Position numbers and translations under genes: made by a program. DNA of 12,978 nt from an uncultured Ruminococcus sp. (GTDB taxonomy: Bacteria; Bacillota; Clostridia; Oscillospirales; Ruminococcaceae). Position 1 is the first letter of the stretch, and each line of letters begins with the position of its first letter. The stretch covers positions 1-12,978 of the forward strand of contig UQEM01000062.1 of the NCBI GenBank assembly GCA_900540005.1, given 5' to 3'. Below, in pieces: positions 1 to 6,983 of the stretch. The notes below the pieces were generated by a model. That model worked only from the letters and a program-made list of their open reading frames with translations, was not told where the DNA came from and did no database searches.

Positions 1-1
1 C

Positions 2-622
2 GTAATGGAACACGTTTCCTTTACTTTTGGGATCGAAGGCATTTCGCGTGCCTGTTCTCATCAGCTTGTAAGACATCGTATTGCCTCATACTCACAGAAG
101 AGTCAGCGCTATGTAAATGAAAACGGATTTGATTTCATAACTCCGCCTGATATTGAAGCCATTCCCGAGGCAAAAACTGAATTTGACAGAATTATGCAGG
201 AAATCTCGCAGAGTTATGAAAAAATTGCGGATATCCTGACAAAAAAACACACGGCTGAACTTGTTTCAGAAGGGCTTGATGAAAAGAACGCAGTTTCAAA
301 AGCAAAAAAACTTGCTTGCGAAGATGCACGCTTTTTGCTTCCGAATGCTTGTGAAACTAAAATTGTAGTAACAATGAATGTACGTTCGCTCTTTAACTTT
401 TTCCGCCATCGCTGCTGTCGAAGAGCTCAATGGGAAATCCGCACAGTAGCCGAAGAAATGCTAAGGCTTTGCCTTGAAGTTGCTCCGCACATCTTTTCCC
501 ATGCAGGGCCTTCGTGCGTTGCTGAGGGTAAATGTCCCGAGGGAAAAATGTCATGTGGTAAAATGCAGGAAGTTAAAGATCATTACAATAAAATTAAAGG
601 AAGTACTTCTGCTGACCAATAA
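2..622 (+). CDS. thyX: FAD-dependent thymidylate synthase ThyX (5' end cut by window edge)
   Basis: Flavin-dependent thymidylate synthase, which makes dTMP from dUMP using methylene-tetrahydrofolate, FAD and NADPH and releases tetrahydrofolate. The frame is open to the left edge: a Val codon precedes the first visible Met, and V-M-E-H fits the family's internal S-x-x-E-H segment. The true start therefore lies outside the window, and I estimate some 40-60 N-terminal residues are missing. Counting from that Met, the ThyX signature RHR(x7)S is at residues 23-33, followed by RY at 35-36. The second conserved block (NVRSLFNFF, then AQWEIR) lies near residues 125-146. These motifs are diagnostic. 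It is the first visible gene of a six-gene operon and ends 20 nt before the next start. Its folate chemistry links it to the cyclo-ligase gene downstream. Confidence 0.95.
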   Translation, partial: VMEHVSFTFGIEGISRACSHQLVRHRIASYSQKSQRYVNENGFDFITPPDIEAIPEAKTEFDRIMQEISQSYEKIADILTKKHTAELVSEGLDEKNAVSKAKKLACEDARFLLPNACETKIVVTMNVRSLFNFFRHRCCRRAQWEIRTVAEEMLRLCLEVAPHIFSHAGPSCVAEGKCPEGKMSCGKMQEVKDHYNKIKGSTSADQ

Positions 623-642
623 TATGTAAACGGAGGAATTAT

Positions 643-1533
643 ATGCTGGAATTCAGAGAGATCCAGATATCTGATAAAGAGAGAATAACCGCTGCTTTGA
701 GAGCTTCGGATTTCAGAGGCTGCGAATACTCCTTTGCCAACAATATGGCATGGAGAAGATTGGCTGACTCTAAAATTACTTTCTTTAAGGATTTTTACAT
801 CTCCTGTGCATTTGATACGAGTGACATGATTCCCGCATTTACTTTTCCGTCGGGAAAAGGCGATTTGAGTGAACTCATAGCCGAAATGAGAAAATATACT
901 GATTCACTTGGAAAGCCGCTTAAAATTACGGGTCTTACCGAATCATCGCTTGAATGGTTCAAAGAAACTTACGGCGAAAGTTTCTCATATTCTTTTGACC
1001 GTGATGACAGTGATTATATATATAATTCAGTTGATTTGATAGAACTTGCAGGAAAAAAGTACCATGGCAAGCGAAATCATCTTGCACGTTTTAATGAACT
1101 GAATTATGAGTATAGTTCTATCACCGAAAAGGATTTTGACGACTGTATTACATTCAGCGCATTGGCATACAATGAAAAATCCTCGCAAAACGACCATTCA
1201 TTTGTTGCTGAGCAGTATGCAATACACACTTTTTTCAATTATTTTGAGCAGCTTGGACTATCGGGCGGCATCATAAGAATAAATGGCAAGATTGCAGCTT
1301 TCACAATTGGTGAGGGTATAAATTCTGACACATTCTGTGTTCATATTGAAAAGGCTGACACTCAGTACAGCGGAATATACGCAGGTATCAACAACCTGTT
1401 TGCACGATCCGCCGCCAGCGGATATAAATATATAAATCGCGAAGAAGATCTCGGAATAGAGGGATTGCGCAAATCAAAGCTTTCTTATCGTCCGGCTTTT
1501 CTTCTTGACAAATATACTGTAATTTTTAAATGA
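643..1533 (+). CDS. DUF2156 family protein (GNAT-like, MprF C-terminal-domain-like)
   Basis: A 296-residue soluble protein with no signal peptide or membrane segment. It resembles the DUF2156 family, whose fold is related to GNAT acyltransferases and to the C-terminal lysyl-transferase domain of MprF. Seen in the sequence: an N-terminal segment with R-x-x-E-Y-S-F (residues about 25-31), the central KYHGKRNHLARF stretch (about 138-149), and a C-terminal block INREEDLGIEGLRKSKLSY (about 264-282). All three are typical of the family. The start has a clear GGAGG site at 632-636. No substrate is established for these stand-alone proteins; aminoacyl or acyl transfer is a family-level guess. It sits in the operon between thyX and the DJ-1 gene, with gaps of 20 and 13 nt. 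Confidence 0.85.
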   Translation: MLEFREIQISDKERITAALRASDFRGCEYSFANNMAWRRLADSKITFFKDFYISCAFDTSDMIPAFTFPSGKGDLSELIAEMRKYTDSLGKPLKITGLTESSLEWFKETYGESFSYSFDRDDSDYIYNSVDLIELAGKKYHGKRNHLARFNELNYEYSSITEKDFDDCITFSALAYNEKSSQNDHSFVAEQYAIHTFFNYFEQLGLSGGIIRINGKIAAFTIGEGINSDTFCVHIEKADTQYSGIYAGINNLFARSAASGYKYINREEDLGIEGLRKSKLSYRPAFLLDKYTVIFK

Positions 1534-1546
1534 AAGGATAAATACC

Positions 1547-2089
1547 ATGATCTATGTTTTTCTTGCAGAGGGCTTTGAAGAAACCGAAGCTATTGCACCT
1601 ATTGATCTTCTCAGAAGAAGCGGCAGAAATGTTATTACTGTCGGTGTAGGAAATAAGACTATAAAGGGTTCACATGGAATACCGGTAACAGCAGATATTA
1701 CTGCTGAGGAAATCTCACTCAATGATGAGCTTGAAATGATAGTTCTCCCTGGAGGTATGCCGGGAACCATTAATCTGGAAAAGTCAGAGTACGTTCAGTT
1801 TGCAATTGACTATTGTGTTAAAAACAGAAAGTTTATCGGCGCAATTTGTGCTGCTCCGTTGATTCTCGGTCATAAGGGATTGCTTAACGGCAAAACCGCG
1901 GTTTGCTATGAGGGATTTGAGCCTCAGCTTGAGGGTGCGGTTATCGGCAATACTTCCGTTGCAGAGGACGATATCTATGTTACTGCTCGCGGAGCAGGTG
2001 TTGCTGTAGATTTTGGATTGAAACTCGTAGAAAAGGCAGTTTCAAAGGCTGAGAGCGATAAACTCCGTGCCGCTATTCTCTGCGATTGA
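1547..2089 (+). CDS. DJ-1/PfpI family protein (DJ-1/YajL-like)
   Basis: A 180-residue single-domain protein of the DJ-1/PfpI superfamily, glutamine-amidotransferase-like fold, about the same length as human DJ-1. The predicted nucleophile is Cys101 in GAICAAP, and the conserved supporting Glu is Glu14 in EGFEETE, aligning with DJ-1 Cys106 and Glu18. The LPGGMPG loop (residues 67-73) is also typical. Family members have been reported to act on methylglyoxal (glyoxalase III or deglycase, the latter disputed) or as oxidative-stress chaperones. Which activity applies cannot be read from sequence. It is cytoplasmic, with no signal peptide. It lies 13 nt after the DUF2156 gene, and its stop codon is separated by one base from the ATG of the cyclo-ligase gene, which implies co-translation. 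Confidence 0.92.
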   Translation: MIYVFLAEGFEETEAIAPIDLLRRSGRNVITVGVGNKTIKGSHGIPVTADITAEEISLNDELEMIVLPGGMPGTINLEKSEYVQFAIDYCVKNRKFIGAICAAPLILGHKGLLNGKTAVCYEGFEPQLEGAVIGNTSVAEDDIYVTARGAGVAVDFGLKLVEKAVSKAESDKLRAAILCD

Positions 2090-2090
2090 T

Positions 2091-2648
2091 ATGTACGATA
2101 AAAAGGAACTTCGCAAGTATTTTTCTTCTGTAAGGAAATCTGCCAAAAGTCAGGAAAAAGATACATTGATCGCAGCAAGGCTGCTCTCCGAGAGAAAAAT
2201 CACTGAAGCAGATACTGTTCTGCTATTTGCTTCATTTGGCTCTGAGCCTGACACAGGGAAAATATCGGAAGTACTGCTTAGTCAAGGCAAAACGGTAGCT
2301 TTTCCAAAATGTCAGAGTGAAGGCAACATGACTTTTCATTGTATAAAGTCGTTGGACGAGCTGAAAAGCGGTGCTTACGGGATATGTGAGCCTGATACTT
2401 CCCTGTCCCAGCCAACTGTCACGGACAAAACCGTGTGTATTGTGCCCGGACTTGCGTTCACAGAAAGTGGAGCACGGCTCGGTTACGGAGGCGGTTTTTA
2501 TGACAGATTTTTGGCTTCTCACCCGTATATTATTAAAACAGCCTTGGCTTATGAGGCTGTTATTACTGATAAGCTGCCCATCGGAGAACACGACATTGCA
2601 GTTAATTATATTGTAACCGAAGAAAGGACGGTGCTGTGTAATGCCTGA
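2091..2648 (+). CDS. 5-formyltetrahydrofolate cyclo-ligase (MTHFS)
   Basis: Converts 5-formyl-THF plus ATP to 5,10-methenyl-THF, returning a stable storage folate to the one-carbon pool. From the chosen ATG it has 185 residues, normal for the family. Visible motifs are an N-terminal K-x-x-L-R-K-Y segment, FGSEPDT (substrate region), VAFPKC, the nucleotide-binding block GARLGYGGGFYDRFL, and the C-terminal GEHD...IVTEE. I chose ATG 2091 over an in-frame GTG at 2067 because 2091 follows the upstream stop by one base and homologs begin with a KKELRK-like helix. No good Shine-Dalgarno sequence precedes it, so it probably relies on translational coupling to the DJ-1 gene. Its 3' end overlaps mltG by 8 nt. 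Together with ThyX it gives the operon two folate-cofactor enzymes. Confidence 0.93.
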   Translation: MYDKKELRKYFSSVRKSAKSQEKDTLIAARLLSERKITEADTVLLFASFGSEPDTGKISEVLLSQGKTVAFPKCQSEGNMTFHCIKSLDELKSGAYGICEPDTSLSQPTVTDKTVCIVPGLAFTESGARLGYGGGFYDRFLASHPYIIKTALAYEAVITDKLPIGEHDIAVNYIVTEERTVLCNA

Positions 2649-4026
2649 TAACAAAAACAATGACGTTATTAATGACATACTTAACGAGCTTGATTCAAGG
2701 AGTACTCAACCGGAAGAACCTGCTGAACAGGAAACTATTACTGAAACAAATTTTATTGATGATCCCGCAATTGAGGAAACTCAGCAAGTTCCCGACCCTG
2801 TTTCATCAACGCAGCCTGTTTCTCACGCAGAAATTGAGGAAGAACCAAGTATTGAGACACCGCAGAGAAATGTACGTCCTGCGTCAACCATTCCTCCAAA
2901 AGGTAAAAAAAGAAAAAGAAAGAGGAAAAGAAACAGACTTCCGGGCGTACTTATTCTTACAGTATTTATTTTCGCTGTATCAATATGCTTATCGCTTGTG
3001 ATAATTGCATTCGGCAAGGATATGCTTGGTATTGGAAAAGGAGACACAACGCACCTTATCGTGGTTCAGGAGGGTGAAACTACCGATCAGATTGCTCAGA
3101 TGCTTCATGAAGAAGGAATCATCAAGTCGCCCGAATGCTTTAAGCTGTTTATGAAGCTCAGAAAATCTAACGATACCTATATTGCGGGCGAGCATTTTCT
3201 CAGTCCTAATATGGCTTATGAAACTATCATTTCAAAGCTTACAGATTACGAGGAGGAGGAAAAGGAAACTGTCGAAGTTACTTTCCCCGAAGGTATTACG
3301 ATTTACGACGCTGCGAACATTCTTGAAGAAAACGGAGTTTGCTCGGCAGAGGACTTCATATTCTACTTCAATTCAGGCGGATATGGATTTGAATTTGAGC
3401 AAAGACTGCCTGTGGATACAAGTTTGAAATTCAACAGAATGGAAGGCTATGTGTTCCCTGATACTTATTACTTCTATAGCAATATGGATCCCGAGCAGGT
3501 TTGTCAGAAAATCTACAACAACTTCAATTCCAAGATGACTGACGAAAGATATGCTCAAATGGAAAAGCTTGGACTCTCTCTTGACCAGCTCATTACATTT
3601 GCCTCGATCGTTCAGAAAGAAGCAGCTTCAGTCGATACAATGACACTTGTTGCCTCTGTTTTCTGGAACAGATACAACAATCAGGATATATTCCCACTTC
3701 TCCAGTCAGATCCTACAAGTAACTACGCAAATGACGTAATTAAGCCACATATGGAAGTTTATGACGAAACAATAATTGATGCTTATGACACATACAAGGG
3801 AGCAGGTCTCCCCCCCGGAGCTATCTGCAACCCGGGTCTTGAAGCGATTGATGCTGTTTTGGCTAACTTCCAGTCGCCATACTTCTACTTTATTGCAAAC
3901 ATTAATACAGGACAGACATATTTCTCAGAGACACTTGAAGAACATGAAGCTAATCAGGCTATAGTAGAAGAACAGTACGCTGAACAGAAAGCAGCAGAAG
4001 CTACTGCTGATGATACAGAGAATTAA
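2641..4026 (+). CDS. mltG: Endolytic murein transglycosylase MltG (YceG-like)
   Basis: A membrane-anchored lytic transglycosylase that cleaves nascent glycan strands and is thought to release or terminate peptidoglycan chains. It has 461 residues. Residues 1-86 are a low-complexity Glu/Pro/Thr-rich region. Residues 87-99 are strongly basic (K/R runs). Residues 103-125 form one transmembrane helix. The extracellular part has a LysM-like subdomain (HLIVVQEGETTDQIAQML) and then the YceG catalytic domain. The catalytic Glu is predicted as Glu327 in ASIVQKEA, matching E. coli MltG (ASIVEKET type). Other family segments are GYVFPDTYYF, LLQSDPT and GLPPGAICNPG. The acidic tail followed by a polybasic stop-transfer motif predicts a long cytoplasmic N-terminus. 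An AGAAAGGA site (2621-2628) inside the previous gene precedes the ATG, and the two genes overlap by 8 nt. Confidence 0.95.
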   Translation: MPDNKNNDVINDILNELDSRSTQPEEPAEQETITETNFIDDPAIEETQQVPDPVSSTQPVSHAEIEEEPSIETPQRNVRPASTIPPKGKKRKRKRKRNRLPGVLILTVFIFAVSICLSLVIIAFGKDMLGIGKGDTTHLIVVQEGETTDQIAQMLHEEGIIKSPECFKLFMKLRKSNDTYIAGEHFLSPNMAYETIISKLTDYEEEEKETVEVTFPEGITIYDAANILEENGVCSAEDFIFYFNSGGYGFEFEQRLPVDTSLKFNRMEGYVFPDTYYFYSNMDPEQVCQKIYNNFNSKMTDERYAQMEKLGLSLDQLITFASIVQKEAASVDTMTLVASVFWNRYNNQDIFPLLQSDPTSNYANDVIKPHMEVYDETIIDAYDTYKGAGLPPGAICNPGLEAIDAVLANFQSPYFYFIANINTGQTYFSETLEEHEANQAIVEEQYAEQKAAEATADDTEN

Positions 4027-4038
4027 GGAGGAACAATA

Positions 4039-5262
4039 ATGCAGAATCTTGAAGTTCTTGCTCCTGCCGGTGATGAAGAACGTTTCGGTGCAGCTCTCAA
4101 CTACGGTGCTGATGCGATCTATCTCGGCAGAAAGCAGTTTGGTATGCGTTCCTCCCCCGGAAACTTTGATTTTGAACAGCTTGTGAAAGCTGTTTCCGCA
4201 GCTCATGAGCGAGGCGTAAAAGTTTATCTCACCTGCAATACGCTCCCCAGAAATAATGAGATACCAATGTTTGAAAAGTTCCTTGAAGAAGCCGTTGAGG
4301 CAGGTGTTGACGCTTTAATAGTTGCTGATGTCGGACTTCTCATGATGATAAAGCGGCTTGCTCCTGATATGGAAATACATATCTCAACGCAGACGGGTAT
4401 AGTTAATTATGCTACTGCACGCGAGTTTTATAATATGGGCGCTAAAAGAGTAGTTCTTGCAAGAGAACTTTCACTTGAGGAAATTGCCGAAATTCGTGCG
4501 AAAACTGATTCCGACCTTGATATCGAGGTATTCGTGCACGGAGCTATGTGTGTTTCATTTTCGGGCAGATGTCTGCTGTCGCAGTATCTTGTCGGACGTG
4601 ATGCAAACCGAGGTGAGTGCGCTCAGCCTTGTCGCTGGGGATATCACCTTATGGAGGAAAAACGCCCGGGAGAATACTTTCCGATTTTTGAAGATGAGAA
4701 TGGGACGTATATTCTCAACGCTAAGGATATGTGCATGATAGAACACATAGACAAGCTTGCAGAAGCCGGTGTAACAAGTCTTAAAATAGAGGGAAGAGCC
4801 AAATCCGCATACTATGTTGCTGTTGTGACAAATGCTTATAGAATGGCTGTAGATGAGTATTACAAAAATCCGGATAATTTCATACTCCCCGACTGGATAA
4901 AGGACGAAGTCTATAAGGTCAGCCACAGAAAATATTCTAACGGATTCTTTTTTGGCAGACCACAGGAATCACAGTATTATGAAAACAGCGGCTATATACG
5001 CAATTACGATGTTGTGGCTGTTGTTGAAGATTGCAGAGACGGCAGAGTGTACTGTACTCAGCGTAATCGTTTCTTTGCAGGTGATACCGTTGAACTTCTT
5101 GCTCCCCTTTCAAAGCCTGTAACATTAAAGCTTGATACGCTGTACAATGAGAATGACGAATCTATTGAAACAGCTAACCATGCAATGATGAAGTTCTCGT
5201 TTCCGTGTGACATTACATTTCCAAAAGGAACGGTCATACGCAAGGACCTGAGAGAAAATTAA
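4039..5262 (+). CDS. U32 family protein, probable tRNA uridine-hydroxylation protein (YrrO/TrhP-like)
   Basis: A 407-residue member of the U32 'peptidase' family, many of which are now known as Fe-S proteins that hydroxylate RNA or ubiquinone. The N-terminal LEVLAPAGDEERF is typical. The U32 signature lies at residues 163-181 (E-x-F-x-H-G-A-M-C then S-G-R-C). Cys171, Cys178, Cys194 and Cys232 (NAKDMC) fit the four-Cys cluster set described for UbiU-type proteins; Cys198 is an extra Cys nearby. In Bacillus subtilis, yrrN/yrrO (TrhP, 5-hydroxyuridine at tRNA position 34) lie downstream of the mltG homolog yrrL, so the neighbourhood supports the tRNA role. An AAGGAGG site (4025-4031) overlaps the mltG stop. 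It is the last gene of the operon. Length and the C-terminal beta region fit YrrO better than the shorter YrrN; a true collagenase or protease role is unlikely. Confidence 0.9.
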   Translation: MQNLEVLAPAGDEERFGAALNYGADAIYLGRKQFGMRSSPGNFDFEQLVKAVSAAHERGVKVYLTCNTLPRNNEIPMFEKFLEEAVEAGVDALIVADVGLLMMIKRLAPDMEIHISTQTGIVNYATAREFYNMGAKRVVLARELSLEEIAEIRAKTDSDLDIEVFVHGAMCVSFSGRCLLSQYLVGRDANRGECAQPCRWGYHLMEEKRPGEYFPIFEDENGTYILNAKDMCMIEHIDKLAEAGVTSLKIEGRAKSAYYVAVVTNAYRMAVDEYYKNPDNFILPDWIKDEVYKVSHRKYSNGFFFGRPQESQYYENSGYIRNYDVVAVVEDCRDGRVYCTQRNRFFAGDTVELLAPLSKPVTLKLDTLYNENDESIETANHAMMKFSFPCDITFPKGTVIRKDLREN

Positions 5263-5311
5263 AAATATCAAAACCGCAGGGAACGTTTACTCTGCGGTTT
5301 TTTTGATATTT
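5263..5311 (+). terminator. Intrinsic terminator of the thyX-to-U32 operon
   Basis: Starting at the U32 stop codon, an AATATCAAAACCGCAG-type arm pairs with CTGCGGTTTTTTTGATATT. The GC core CCGCAG (5274-5279) and CTGCGG (5292-5297) encloses a 12-nt loop and is followed by seven Ts. Complementary A/T arms extend the stem outward with a three-T bulge. Confidence 0.9.
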
Positions 5312-5323
5312 ACTCTTTGTTTA

Positions 5324-5352
5324 TTGACTATTGTAAAAAAAAGGGGTATAAT
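5324..5352 (+). promoter_or_regulatory. Sigma-A-type promoter of mrp
   Basis: TTGACT (5324-5329) and a perfect TATAAT (5347-5352) are separated by exactly 17 bases, 35 nt before the mrp start and just after the operon terminator. The position and near-consensus boxes make this a confident promoter, so mrp is transcribed independently of the upstream operon. Confidence 0.85.
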
Positions 5353-5386
5353 AAATATAGAAAATATTATTAAGGAGGGCTTAGAA

Positions 5387-6217
5387 ATGAGCGAAAATTG
5401 TAATCCTCAGAATTGCTCAAGCTGTCCGAGCGCAGGCAACTGCAACAGTCAGCCTAAGAGTATGCTTGAAGAGCCTAATAAAATGAGTAATATAGGAAAG
5501 GTTATCGGTGTTGTAAGCGGTAAAGGCGGTGTAGGCAAAACCTTAGTTTCGTCTCTGCTTGCAGTCTCCATGAAGAGACTCGGCAAAAACGTTGGTATCC
5601 TTGATGCAGATATAACAGGACCGTCTGTTCCAAAGGCTTTTGGCGTTCACGATAAGGCTGATGCCTGCGAGTTTGGAATTATTCCTGTAAAGAGCAAGCT
5701 TGGAATAGATGTTATGTCAGTAAATCTCCTGCTTGAAAACGAGTCCGACCCTGTTGTCTGGAGAGGCCCTGTTATCGCAGGCGTTGTCAAGCAGTTCTGG
5801 ACAGATGTTATCTGGAAAGATATCGACTATCTTTTTGTTGATATGCCTCCGGGAACAGGCGATGTTCCGCTTACTGTTTTCCAATCGCTTCCCGTTGACG
5901 GAATCGTTATCGTTACTTCCCCGCAGGAACTTGTATCAATGATAGTTGAAAAAGCGGTAAAAATGGCGAAGCTTATGAATATTCCGATTATCGGAATCAT
6001 CGAGAATATGAGCTATTTTGAATGCCCTGATTGCGGAAAGAGACACAATATTTACGGTGAAAGCCACATTGAGGAAATCGCAGCGCAGTATAACATTCCT
6101 GTTCTTGCGAAGCTTCCTATCTGTACTGAACTTGCAAAACAATGCGATCAGGGTACGGTCGAGCTCTTTGAGGGAGACTGGCTCAACGAAGCTGTAAATA
6201 AGATAAGCAATATATGA
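5387..6217 (+). CDS. mrp: Mrp/NBP35 family P-loop ATPase, Fe-S cluster carrier
   Basis: A cytoplasmic MinD-like ATPase of the Mrp/ApbC/Nbp35 family, implicated in carrying or inserting Fe-S clusters. It has 276 residues. The deviant Walker A SGKGGVGKT is at 44-52, DADITGPS (73-80) is the family switch segment, VDMPPGTGD (151-159) is Walker B, and CPDC (213-216) is the bridging cluster-binding CxxC. The N-terminus carries C5, C10, C13 and C19. The C-x2-C-x5-C spacing of the last three resembles the N-terminal cluster site of eukaryotic Nbp35 and is common in anaerobe Mrp proteins. The start at 5387 is fixed by AAGGAGGG (5372-5379); the frame is open back to 5303 but that stretch overlaps the promoter. 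It stands alone behind its own promoter, with ppa downstream. Confidence 0.94.
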   Translation: MSENCNPQNCSSCPSAGNCNSQPKSMLEEPNKMSNIGKVIGVVSGKGGVGKTLVSSLLAVSMKRLGKNVGILDADITGPSVPKAFGVHDKADACEFGIIPVKSKLGIDVMSVNLLLENESDPVVWRGPVIAGVVKQFWTDVIWKDIDYLFVDMPPGTGDVPLTVFQSLPVDGIVIVTSPQELVSMIVEKAVKMAKLMNIPIIGIIENMSYFECPDCGKRHNIYGESHIEEIAAQYNIPVLAKLPICTELAKQCDQGTVELFEGDWLNEAVNKISNI

Positions 6218-6247
6218 CAAAATCGCTTTAATAATGCGAAAAATGCC

Positions 6248-6297
6248 CGATATAAGCGAGAATTTATGTCATTTGCCGAAAATTCCCGCTTATATTG
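6248..6297. repeat. Long imperfect dyad between mrp and ppa, overlapping the ppa -35 box
   Basis: The core arms TATAAGCGAGAATTT (6251-6265) and AAATTCCCGCTTATA (6280-6294) are inverted repeats with one mismatch over 15 bp. Pairing extends outward to 6248 and 6297 with one G-U. The loop is 14 nt. The right arm runs into the TTGACA of the ppa promoter. No T-run follows on the + strand, so a simple terminator is a poor fit. An operator or an unconventional 3' end for mrp are the options. Confidence 0.6.
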
Positions 6298-6322
6298 ACA
6301 AATCTTCAAAAAATGGTATACT
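6295..6322 (+). promoter_or_regulatory. Sigma-A-type promoter of ppa (extended -10)
   Basis: A perfect TTGACA (6295-6300) lies 16 bases before TATACT (6317-6322), with TG at 6314-6315 giving an extended -10 element. It lies about 68 nt before the ppa start codon. Its -35 is the outer edge of the long dyad at 6248-6297, which suggests control by a repressor or by DNA structure. Confidence 0.8.
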
Positions 6323-6349
6323 TAATTAGTAAGAGATAACTTATAATAA

Positions 6350-6371
6350 CCGGAATTTTTAATATTTCCGG
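6350..6371 (+). promoter_or_regulatory. Small hairpin in the ppa leader next to the ribosome binding site
   Basis: CCGGAA (6350-6355) and TTCCGG (6366-6371) form a perfect 6-bp stem with a 10-nt A/T loop, ending two bases before the GGCGGAGGAA site of ppa. It could protect the mRNA 5' region or tune access to the site. It is short enough to be fortuitous. Confidence 0.35.
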
Positions 6372-6390
6372 AATGAGGCGGAGGAAATAT

Positions 6391-6921
6391 ATGAATATCT
6401 GGCACAAGATTTCTCCAAAAAGAATCAACCCAGACGATTTTATTGCAGTAATCGAAATTGAAAAAGGAAGTAAGATCAAGTATGAACTTGATAAGGAAAC
6501 CGGTCTTATAAGAATGGATCGAATCCTTCATACTTCAACGCACTATCCGGCAAACTATGGATTTATTCCAAGAACTTATTCTGATGATAATGACCCGCTT
6601 GATGTTTTGGTTCTTTGTTCGGAAAAACTGGGACCCATGACACTTGTAAGATGTTACCCTATCGGTGTTATCAGAATGCTTGACAACGACAGAAGAGACG
6701 ACAAGATCATAGCTATCCCGTTTGATGACCCAAATTACAATATGTACAAGGACATTCAGGAACTCCCTGCGCACGTTTTCGATGAAATGACACATTTCTT
6801 CAAAGTATACAAGGAACTTGAAAACAAAACAACAGCCGTAAACGAGGTTGATCATGCAGATGTTGCGAAAGAGATAATTACAGGTGATATCGAAAGATAC
6901 ATCGAATCTTTCTGTAAATAA
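6391..6921 (+). CDS. ppa: Inorganic pyrophosphatase, family I
   Basis: Soluble family I pyrophosphatase that hydrolyses PPi to two phosphates and so drives biosynthetic reactions forward. It has 176 residues, normal for a bacterial enzyme. The signature D66-N-D68-P-L-D71 supplies the metal-binding aspartates (E. coli Asp65, 67, 70), and D98, D103 and K105 match the second metal-binding group in MLDNDRRDDKII. Tyr and Lys residues of the N-terminal part (KIKYELD, HYPANYGFIP) also fit. The start is ATG 6391, because the ribosome binding site GGCGGAGGAA lies just upstream; an in-frame ATG at 6373 would put that site inside the gene and is rejected. It has its own promoter and is followed 62 nt later by prs, which has no evident promoter or terminator before it, so the two are probably co-transcribed. 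Confidence 0.96.
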   Translation: MNIWHKISPKRINPDDFIAVIEIEKGSKIKYELDKETGLIRMDRILHTSTHYPANYGFIPRTYSDDNDPLDVLVLCSEKLGPMTLVRCYPIGVIRMLDNDRRDDKIIAIPFDDPNYNMYKDIQELPAHVFDEMTHFFKVYKELENKTTAVNEVDHADVAKEIITGDIERYIESFCK

Positions 6922-6946
6922 GCATCCGACCGGATCATTAAAATCG

Positions 6947-6983
6947 AAAGGAGTATCACGCCAATCGGTGTGAAAATATTTTT
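6947..6983 (+). promoter_or_regulatory. prs ribosome binding site separated from its start codon by a hairpin
   Basis: AAAGGAG (6947-6953) is the only good Shine-Dalgarno sequence before prs but lies 30 nt upstream of ATG 6984. Between them TCACGCC (6956-6962) and GGTGTGA (6967-6973) form a 7-bp stem, one pair being G-U, with loop AATC. Folding removes 18 nt and leaves about 12 nt between the site and the ATG. This resembles the structured-spacer initiation described for phage T4 gene 38. Confidence 0.6.

Noticed and set aside
2067..2090. Earlier GTG start for the cyclo-ligase
   Set aside because: It would add eight residues inside the DJ-1 gene, has no better ribosome binding site, and homologs start near the ATG at 2091.
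5303..5386. N-terminal extension of Mrp
   Set aside because: The open frame runs through the terminator T-run and both promoter boxes, and AAGGAGGG points to the ATG at 5387.
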